Assembly: GCA_016934435.1 (NCBI GenBank)
Contig: JAFGSU010000283.1
Coordinates: 1-11,585 of the forward strand
Reading direction: 5' to 3'
Length of the DNA: 11,585 nt
Source of the DNA: Candidatus Zhuqueibacterota bacterium
GTDB lineage: Bacteria; Zhuqueibacterota; Zhuqueibacteria; Residuimicrobiales; Residuimicrobiaceae
Numbering within the stretch: position 1 is the first letter of the stretch; each line of letters opens with the position of its first letter. The translations under genes and the position numbers were made by a program. The notes below the pieces were generated by a model that was not told the origin of the DNA, searched no databases, and saw nothing but the letters and a program-made list of their open reading frames with translations. Below are positions 7,422 to 11,585 of this stretch, in pieces.

Positions 7422-7805
7422 TCATTCATTTTTCAAAAGCTCTTCAAATTCATTTAACGTTTCAACCTGCACGACACCCGTTAATTTTTTGATAGCCTTC
7501 AACTCGTTGCCGTCGAATACTTCTCCCACGATATACACCTCGATATTCGGATCAATGTCGCGGGCATTGAGGATGAAATCCAGCAAATCATCCCCTGCAG
7601 CCAGGTTATCGATGCATATGGCTGCAAATCGGCCGTGTAGGAGGCTGCGCAATGCTTTGAAATATGATTCCTGAGCCGAAACAAGAAATCCATATCTTAG
7701 CAGCAAATCAGTGAGCTCGTAGTGATTATCCTTTTCTACAACCATCACATTGTTAGATTTAGATCTCAAATGCAGAATTCTCCCAATAATGGCACTGATC
7801 ATCAT
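7422..7805 (-). CDS. Small receiver-like (CheY-fold) single-domain protein
   Basis: This protein of about 127 residues looks like a lone, diverged response-regulator receiver domain. An N-terminal strand NVMVVEKDN supplies the usual acidic residues (EKD). Helix alpha1 is followed by FAAICIDNLAAGDDLLDFI, where Asp66 sits at the phosphoacceptor position. NIEVYIVGEVFDG aligns with beta4, and GVVQVETLNEFEELL aligns with the region that normally carries the invariant Lys-Pro, both of which are missing. Asp66 is present but the switch Lys is not, so it may not signal by the usual phosphorylation route. The start is uncertain: ATG at 7805 is used; TTG at 7841 gives 139 residues, and ATG at 7745 would start at the domain itself. 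None has a close Shine-Dalgarno sequence. It ends before a clear terminator. It probably works with the neighbouring sigma-54 activator. Confidence 0.65.
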   Translation of the reverse strand: MMISAIIGRILHLRSKSNNVMVVEKDNHYELTDLLLRYGFLVSAQESYFKALRSLLHGRFAAICIDNLAAGDDLLDFILNARDIDPNIEVYIVGEVFDGNELKAIKKLTGVVQVETLNEFEELLKNE

Positions 7806-7881
7806 ACTGAGGACCAGACTCCGAATTGATTGGTTGCACAATCGGTGATGATAGCCCTCTGCTCATTTTAAAGCTAATTTA

Positions 7882-7897
7882 TACAAAAAGCATGCCA
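7882..7897 (-). promoter_or_regulatory. Candidate sigma-54 (-24/-12) promoter for the receiver-like gene
   Basis: The minus strand reads TGGCATG-CTTT-TTGTA, against the consensus TGGCACG-N4-TTGC[AT]. The GG is correctly placed 10 bases before the -12 dinucleotide, but the usually conserved GC at -12 is GT here. Transcription would begin near 7871, about 30-66 bases before the possible starts. Support comes from the adjacent gene for a GAFTGA-containing activator and the upstream palindrome. The -12 mismatch keeps confidence low. Confidence 0.35.
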
Positions 7898-8003
7898 GCT
7901 ATCTATCTATTGATTTTAATGAAATTAAAAGAGTTCTGTGCAATCATCCGGAATAGAGACAAAGAAAATGTGCAAAAAGAAAACATTTGGGAACAAAGAG
8001 CCC

Positions 8004-8023
8004 ACTTTTTGTGCACAAAAAGT
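8004..8023. promoter_or_regulatory. 20-bp perfect palindrome, candidate activator-binding site
   Basis: ACTTTTTGTGCACAAAAAGT equals its own reverse complement over all 20 bases. A related half-site, TGTGCAAAAAG, lies about 40 bp away at 7969-7979. The centre is roughly 140 bp upstream of the predicted start of the -24/-12 site, a usual distance for enhancer sites bound by NtrC-type activators. It could be read as an operator for the neighbouring Fis-type HTH protein. The palindrome is certain; the role is inferred. Confidence 0.55.
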
Positions 8024-8166
8024 ACACGGAGGGAATATATCTGTAAACCTTTGGAAGAAATGGATGAATTGAAAAAAGACTGCCCGAAGGAAGTCATCTT
8101 GGAATGAGACCAGCGATTACAGGAGATAGTATTGCCCGGCGAGCTGAACAGCCGGTATCGGGAGTC

Positions 8167-9531
8167 TTAATCGAGTCCGTGAGTATGGAGTTTGTTATAC
8201 AGTGCTCTGCGGCTGATGCCGAGCAGCCTGGCCGCTTCGGTGCGATTGTTGTTGCTGACCCGGAGCGCCTGAATGATCATTTCGCGTTCAACCTGTTGTA
8301 GGGGGGTGCCCACGTCAAAATAAATACTCATGGGTGTTTTATCGGACTTGGCCGTTTTTCCACGCAAACGCGAAGGCATGTGCTCGCTTTGGATTTCATC
8401 CGCTTCGCACACCAGCACTGCACGCTGAATTACATTCTTCAATTCCCGAACGTTGCCCGGCCATTCATAGAGAGTCAGCAGTCGAAGCGCAGCGTCATCC
8501 ACACGCTTGATCTTTTTGTTGAATGTTCTGTTGTACAGGCTGATGAAATGCTGGATCAGGAGCGGAATATCCTCGATATTTTCCCGCAATGGCGGCATGG
8601 TGATGGTAAAAACATCAAGCCGATAGAACAGGTCTTTTCTGAAGAGCCCTTGATCAATTAGATATCTGAGGTTTTCATTGGTAACGCCGATGATACGCGC
8701 ATGGCAGGTGATGGTTTTAGTGCCGCCCAGACGATTGAATTTCTTGTTTTCTATCAGACGAAGCAGGCTGACCTGCACTTTTTCGTCTATCGATTCGATT
8801 TCGTCCAATATAACCGTGCCTTCCCCGGCTCGTTCGAACAGCCCGATGTGCTGCTCGCTGGCGCCGGTGAACGCCCCTTTTTGGTGTCCGAACAGCTCGC
8901 TGGCGACCAGGTCTCTGGGCAACGCTCCCAGGTTGATGGGCAAAAACGGATTCCGTCTCCGACGACTGAATTGATGAATGGCTCTGGCGGCCAATTCCTT
9001 TCCGGTTCCGGTTTCACCCATGATCAGAACATGAATATCGGTTTCAGCGGCCTGTTGTATCTGTTCAAATACCGTTTGCATCCGCGCACTCTGCCCGAGT
9101 AGAGGACCCAATCGCAGTAGCGGTTTATCTTGCTCGGATTCGGTTTTTACCACATGCGGGCGATCCTTGATAGCCGCGTCGATGAGCAGGCTCAGTTCCG
9201 TATCACTCACCGGTAACCTGCAGTAATGAAACGCGCCCATGCTCAACGAATCGATACCGATTTCAATGTCATTGCGGTCTACCAGTACTAAAACCTGCGT
9301 TTGCGGATGTTCCTGCTCAAGCTGCTTTAGAAAGTTTTTAAATTCGTCCTGTTCTTTCCCTCCGGGACGAACGGCAAATACGATGATATCAAAAACAGCG
9401 CTGCCCAGGTGCTTTTTCAATTCACTGATGGACTCACAATGCGAGATGTGCGCCTTTCCGGCGATCCTCTTCAAGCGGGTAAGAAAGGCGGCATCATCGC
9501 TAACCAACATGATTTCTAGGACTAATTTCAT
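8167..9531 (-). CDS. NtrC-family sigma-54-dependent activator with degenerate receiver
   Basis: This 454-residue enhancer-binding protein has three parts. The receiver-like domain (1-122) keeps an acidic pair (SDD, 11-13). At the phosphoacceptor position it has Ala53 (DIIVFAVRPGG) instead of Asp, and the switch-Lys region reads HYCRLPV with no Lys. The central AAA+ domain (about 142-370) is intact: Walker A GETGTGKE (172-179), the sigma-54-contacting GAFTGA loop (219-224), Walker B VILDEI (240-245), the arginine-finger region FRKDLFYRL (297-305) and EWPGNVRELKN (356-366). A Fis-type helix-turn-helix follows (about 426-450: NRTEAARLLGISRRALYNKL). It should open sigma-54 promoters by ATP hydrolysis, controlled by something other than aspartyl phosphorylation. 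No histidine kinase gene is in the window. The gene starts 14 bp after the remnant upstream, which suggests an old operon. The receiver-like gene downstream is a plausible target. Confidence 0.93.
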   Translation of the reverse strand: MKLVLEIMLVSDDAAFLTRLKRIAGKAHISHCESISELKKHLGSAVFDIIVFAVRPGGKEQDEFKNFLKQLEQEHPQTQVLVLVDRNDIEIGIDSLSMGAFHYCRLPVSDTELSLLIDAAIKDRPHVVKTESEQDKPLLRLGPLLGQSARMQTVFEQIQQAAETDIHVLIMGETGTGKELAARAIHQFSRRRRNPFLPINLGALPRDLVASELFGHQKGAFTGASEQHIGLFERAGEGTVILDEIESIDEKVQVSLLRLIENKKFNRLGGTKTITCHARIIGVTNENLRYLIDQGLFRKDLFYRLDVFTITMPPLRENIEDIPLLIQHFISLYNRTFNKKIKRVDDAALRLLTLYEWPGNVRELKNVIQRAVLVCEADEIQSEHMPSRLRGKTAKSDKTPMSIYFDVGTPLQQVEREMIIQALRVSNNNRTEAARLLGISRRALYNKLHTHGLD

Positions 9532-9545
9532 ATTGTTTTCTTCTT

Positions 9546-9930
9546 TCAGCCGTCAGGCGAAATGTCCGTTATTTTACGGGCCTGCCGCAGGTTATTGATG
9601 AACAGCAAAAAAGCGCCGATCAGGTTGGAAAAAACGATGCTGATCAGGTTCATAAAACTCAGTAACAGGGCATTCTCGGCCGACACGCCGAAAAAACCAT
9701 AAAAAATAATCGATCAGGAAATGCCAGCGTAATCCACCGATCACCATGATACTGAGATTAAAGAAAAAACCTATCAGGAACCATTTCAAATTAACCTGTT
9801 TTAAAATTTGCCATAGTTTATTAAAATCGATGGCTCGAAGGACAAAATAAATAATCAGAAAAGGCAACAGCCAGTATAAAATTCCGGCCATTTTTTTAAT
9901 TACTTTTTTTATCACCGGATTAATTGCCAT
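9546..9930 (-). pseudogene. Remnant of an AglD/LPG-synthase-type (UPF0104) membrane protein, frameshifted
   Basis: The first part (MAINPVIKKVIKKMAG, then LYWLLPFLIIYFVLRAIDFNKLWQILKQVNLKWFLIGFFF...IGGLRWHFL) looks like the N-terminus of the flippase-like lysylphosphatidylglycerol synthase transmembrane family. After that the open frame turns polar and nonsensical. Removing one base at the A6 run (9691-9696, plus strand) restores a hydrophobic frame reading FFGVSAENALLLSFMNLISI, which continues through SNLIGAFLLF to a TGA at 9546-9548 and resembles the end of the same family. The repaired product would be only about 127 residues, whereas members usually have about 300, so an internal deletion joined the two ends in addition to the frameshift. 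Its start overlaps the end of the upstream frame by 11 bp. The family call is moderately sure; the frameshift could be a homopolymer error. Confidence 0.6.
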
Positions 9931-10321
9931 GAGCGCCGGCCTGTTGTTTGATCCCCCTTAGCATGATCCGCAGGGTATCGCGGATACCGTTAACGGCACA
10001 ATATCTTGCATAATTCGATACGGTGAGCCCCAGGAAACGAGGATGCAATAGATAGAACAGGCGCCAGAATGGTATCCCTTTCTGTTCGGATCGATGAGAC
10101 AGGGTGTTGATCGTTCTCACTATCTTTTTGCCCGATTTTTCTTCAGCCCTGTGCGGAAAGCCGTCCTCATCCAATATCATTGCTACCGGATGGATGCCGA
10201 TCGGTTGTTTTTTTCGGATATCATAATCTATTTTCCATATGGCGCTTTTGCGCCTGACAGATTTGCCGAACCGTGAGGTTTGCGGGAATATAAAATTTCC
10301 GCTTACACCGAATCGTGCCGC
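9920..10321 (-). pseudogene. 5'-truncated gene of unknown family (C-terminal fragment)
   Basis: The frame is open from a TAA at 10322-10324 to a stop at 9920-9922 (134 codons), but the only ATG is at 10180, which would give 86 residues with no clear ribosome site. The sequence upstream of that ATG also looks like protein (FGVSGNFIFPQTSRFGKSVR, then KIDYDIRKKQPIGIHPVAM). The gene therefore probably lost its 5' end near 10321. The C-terminal part contains NTLSHRSEQKGIPFWRLFYLLHP and a basic helix ending RIMLRGIKQQAGAHGN. The IGIHPV region vaguely recalls the C-terminal part of polysaccharide deacetylases, but this is too weak for a call. It overlaps the flippase-like remnant by 11 bp, so the two were once translationally coupled, perhaps in cell-surface glycan assembly. 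Confidence 0.45.
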
Positions 10322-10436
10322 TTAAAATGGTTGGAAGCATAAACATCAAATCGTTACAGGGAAAAGCTTTGCAATATTAACAAATTTAAATATAACTATC
10401 AACAAAATATTTTTTTCTTGCTTTTCAGGGAAAATA

Positions 10437-10463
10437 GTGCTACTTTTTATAAAAAAGTAGCAC
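10437..10463. promoter_or_regulatory. NikR operator overlapping the nikR promoter
   Basis: GTGCTAC (10437-10443) and GTAGCAC (10457-10463) are separated by 13 bases. The symmetry extends to 12 bp per arm around a 3-base centre. This closely matches the GTGTTAC-N13/14-GTAACAC type of NikR site described for Geobacter-like NikR, rather than the E. coli GTATGA-N16-TCATAC site. A TATAAA in the centre (10448-10453) could be a -10 element, so a bound repressor would block RNA polymerase. It ends 9 bp before the nikR start codon, which points to autoregulation by nickel. Confidence 0.75.
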
Positions 10464-10472
10464 GGAAGAATT

Positions 10473-10889
10473 ATGTCGCAAGTCACCCGATTCGGAATAT
10501 CGCTCGAACCCGATCTGCTGCGCCGCTTTGATCGTCTGATCAGGAACAAAGGCTATGGCAATCGTTCCGAAGCCATCCGCGATCTCATTCGCGAAACCCT
10601 GGTTCAGCAGGAGTGGGAAAATGAGACTCATGAGCACGTCGGCACCATCACGCTCATCTATGACCATCACAGCCACGATGTCGGCGAAAAGCTGACTGAC
10701 ATACAGCACGATCACCACCATACCGTTCTATCCACCATGCACATTCATCTCGATCATGACCATTGCCTGGAAGTGCTGGCGGTTAAGGGTACCGGCAAAC
10801 TGGTGCGCAGACTGGCGGACGAGCTCATCAGCCTCAAAGGCGTCAAACACGGCAAGTTGGTGGCGACGTCGACGGGGAAGAACCTGTAA
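10473..10889 (+). CDS. nikR: Nickel-responsive transcriptional regulator NikR
   Basis: This 138-residue protein has the full NikR layout. A ribbon-helix-helix DNA-binding domain comes first (about 1-45: VTRFGISLEPDLLRRFDRLI, then NRSEAIRDLIRETLV). A C-terminal ACT-like metal-binding domain follows (about 55-132), with TLIYDHHSHDVGEKLTDIQHD and STMHIHLDHDHCLEVLAVKG. The four nickel ligands of E. coli NikR (His76, His87, His89, Cys95) fall, with a constant offset of three, on His79, His90, His92 and Cys98. Nickel-loaded NikR tetramers repress nickel uptake genes. A GGAAG ribosome site precedes the ATG at 10473. The palindromic operator immediately upstream implies self-repression. The next gene on the same strand is a TonB receptor, probably the nickel-uptake target. 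An extra run of His (HHH, 81-83) next to the first ligand adds possible metal-binding side chains. Confidence 0.96.
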   Translation: MSQVTRFGISLEPDLLRRFDRLIRNKGYGNRSEAIRDLIRETLVQQEWENETHEHVGTITLIYDHHSHDVGEKLTDIQHDHHHTVLSTMHIHLDHDHCLEVLAVKGTGKLVRRLADELISLKGVKHGKLVATSTGKNL

Positions 10890-10942
10890 ACGGCAAGCAG
10901 GAGGGATTGAATAATAAACACTTTATTACCCTATCATTTTAT

Positions 10943-11029
10943 CACCGATTCGGCGCTCACAGGTTAATTGTGTAACCCTGTGGGTGGCACGTTTCCAGTT
11001 CAGTTCGCGTGTTAACACCGAATCTGGGT
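10943..11029 (+). repeat. Structured intergenic repeat, copy B
   Basis: This is the second copy of the element at 5813-5898, in the same orientation, 5130 bp away. The 7-bp terminal arms GATTCGG (10947-10953) and CCGAATC (11018-11024) pair perfectly. GTTAA/TTAAC inner arms and the ACCC-TGT-GGGT hairpin (10975-10985) are kept. Flanks share TTTTAT (10937-10942 and 11030-11035), a possible target duplication. It lies between nikR and the second TonB receptor, inside what must be that receptor's leader or promoter region, so it could affect its expression. A T-rich run follows the right arm, so a weak terminator or attenuator role is possible for this copy but not obvious for copy A. Confidence 0.75.
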
Positions 11030-11124
11030 TTTTATGTGGATCATATATGCTCAGAAACGCCGCGTGATATTTCTGATGGAATTATGTATTACCAGAGCAT
11101 CATCTCGGAAAGGAACAACGACTC

Positions 11125-11585
11125 ATGCAAGGTAAGAGCTTGCGAATAATAGCGATCGGGTCGATTTTGTGGTGCGGTTTAGCGGTATCCCTGCGCTCCG
11201 AACAAGTCGACGTGCCGTCCGATTCGATCAGGTACCATCTCGATCCGGTGGTGGTTATTGCCAGCCGGTTGGCGGCGGCGCAGAGCCAAGCCGCAGCCAG
11301 CGTATCGGTCATCGATGCCGGCATGATGCAACATATGGAGGCTCACAGCGCCTTACAGGCGGTATCCGATTTTGTCCCCGGTGTTTTTATTACCGAAAAG
11401 GCGGTGATGGGGTATGGTGTGGCATCGGGTGCAGCAGGAGGGATTTCCATTCGCGGCGTCGGCGGCTCGCCGGTCACCGGTGTGTTAGTGCTGCGCGATG
11501 GTCGGCCCGATATGATGGGCCTGATGGGGCATCCTTTGCCGGATAGCTACCCGTTGCAGGGATTGGAACGCATCGAGGTCATCCG
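11125..11585 (+). CDS. TonB-dependent outer-membrane receptor, N-terminal part (probable nickel uptake)
   Basis: The first 153 codons are visible; the gene continues past the right edge. A signal peptide (about 1-25, MQGKSLRIIAIGSILWCGLAV...) leads to a TonB-box-like YHLDPVVVIAS (37-47) and a plug domain. The plug shows ASVSVIDAGMM, LQAVSDFVPGVFI, GGISIRGVGGSPVTGVLVLRDGRP and LQGLERIEVIR. Unlike the receptor at the left, it has no carboxypeptidase-like N-terminal extension. AAAGGAA (11109-11115) precedes the ATG at 11125. Its place directly after nikR suggests it carries nickel, or a nickel complex, across the outer membrane; this is inferred from context, and the barrel that would help decide is not in the window. 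No copy of the nikR operator was found between the two genes, so co-transcription with nikR from that operator is one possibility. Confidence 0.88.
   Translation, partial: MQGKSLRIIAIGSILWCGLAVSLRSEQVDVPSDSIRYHLDPVVVIASRLAAAQSQAAASVSVIDAGMMQHMEAHSALQAVSDFVPGVFITEKAVMGYGVASGAAGGISIRGVGGSPVTGVLVLRDGRPDMMGLMGHPLPDSYPLQGLERIEVI

Larger units (their letters stand above)
7842..8166. other. Intergenic regulatory region upstream of the receiver-like gene
   Basis: This 325-base AT-rich stretch lies between the 3' end of the sigma-54 activator gene and the receiver-like gene, both on the minus strand. It holds an imperfect -24/-12 promoter and a 20-bp perfect palindrome, both listed separately. A plus-strand open frame crosses it but lacks a ribosome site and recognisable protein character. 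Confidence 0.55.

Noticed and set aside
7826..8107. Plus-strand open frame of 93 codons in the gap between the receiver-like gene and the activator.
   Set aside because: It starts at TTG with no ribosome site, none of the internal ATGs has one either, the protein has no recognisable features, and it is antisense to the likely leader of the receiver-like gene and crosses the palindrome.
9611..9718. Repeated CGATCAG/CTGATCG near gene joints (6220-6240 and 9711-9717) as a recombination site.
   Set aside because: The same heptamer and the GATC core occur in several other places, including ordinary coding sequence, so nothing ties it to the breaks.
10943..11029. Repeat copy B as a nickel or cobalt riboswitch for the right-hand receptor.
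   Set aside because: It does not show the NiCo aptamer pattern, and copy A sits beside unrelated genes in a different orientation relative to them.
1..11585. CRISPR arrays, tRNA or rRNA genes, complete insertion sequences.
   Set aside because: No regularly spaced repeats, no tRNA-like or rRNA segments and no transposase reading frame were seen on either strand.

Overview
The window looks like a chromosomal stretch from an uncultured or little-studied Gram-negative bacterium near the FCB group (Ignavibacteria, Calditrichota, KSB1 or Marinimicrobia-like). Two TonB-dependent outer-membrane receptors show an outer membrane. A secreted protein ends in the QNYPNPFNPST-type C-terminal sorting domain usual in those phyla. 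The phylum is an inference; no rRNA or other phylogenetic marker is present.

Layout. A membrane glycosyltransferase-like gene (1-318, minus strand) runs off the left edge. Divergent from it are a strong promoter, a cobalamin riboswitch with an L13-like hairpin and an intrinsic terminator (538-870), and a BtuB-like TonB receptor (891-3080). A non-coding gap with a perfect REP-like hairpin (3081-3409) separates this from a convergent minus-strand pair: a 663-residue secreted protein with seven calcium-binding FG-GAP-type motifs (3754-5745), and a short secreted protein whose sorting tag is cut off (3410-3730). An 86-bp structured repeat (5813-5898) follows. Next come minus-strand genes for a site-2 protease with CBS domains and an odd C-terminal tail (5959-7293), a small receiver-like protein with its own terminator (7422-7805), and an NtrC-type sigma-54 activator whose receiver has lost its phosphoacceptor (8167-9531). 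Upstream of the activator are two decayed genes (9546-10321). On the plus strand, nikR (10473-10889) carries a NikR-type operator at its promoter. A second copy of the structured repeat (10943-11029) and the start of a second TonB receptor (11125 to the right edge) close the window.

How the parts fit. There are two metal or metal-cofactor uptake modules with different logic: RNA-based B12 control of a corrinoid receptor at the left, and protein-based nickel control next to a receptor at the right. Between them lies a possible signalling module: a non-canonical sigma-54 activator, a receiver-like protein preceded by a 20-bp perfect palindrome and an imperfect -24/-12 site, and an intramembrane protease. 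The most unusual non-coding features are the paired 86/87-bp repeats, about 85% identical, with conserved inverted-repeat arms and possible target duplications, and the palindrome/promoter arrangement at 7882-8023. Several genes here are truncated, fused or frameshifted, which suggests local decay or, less interestingly, assembly error.
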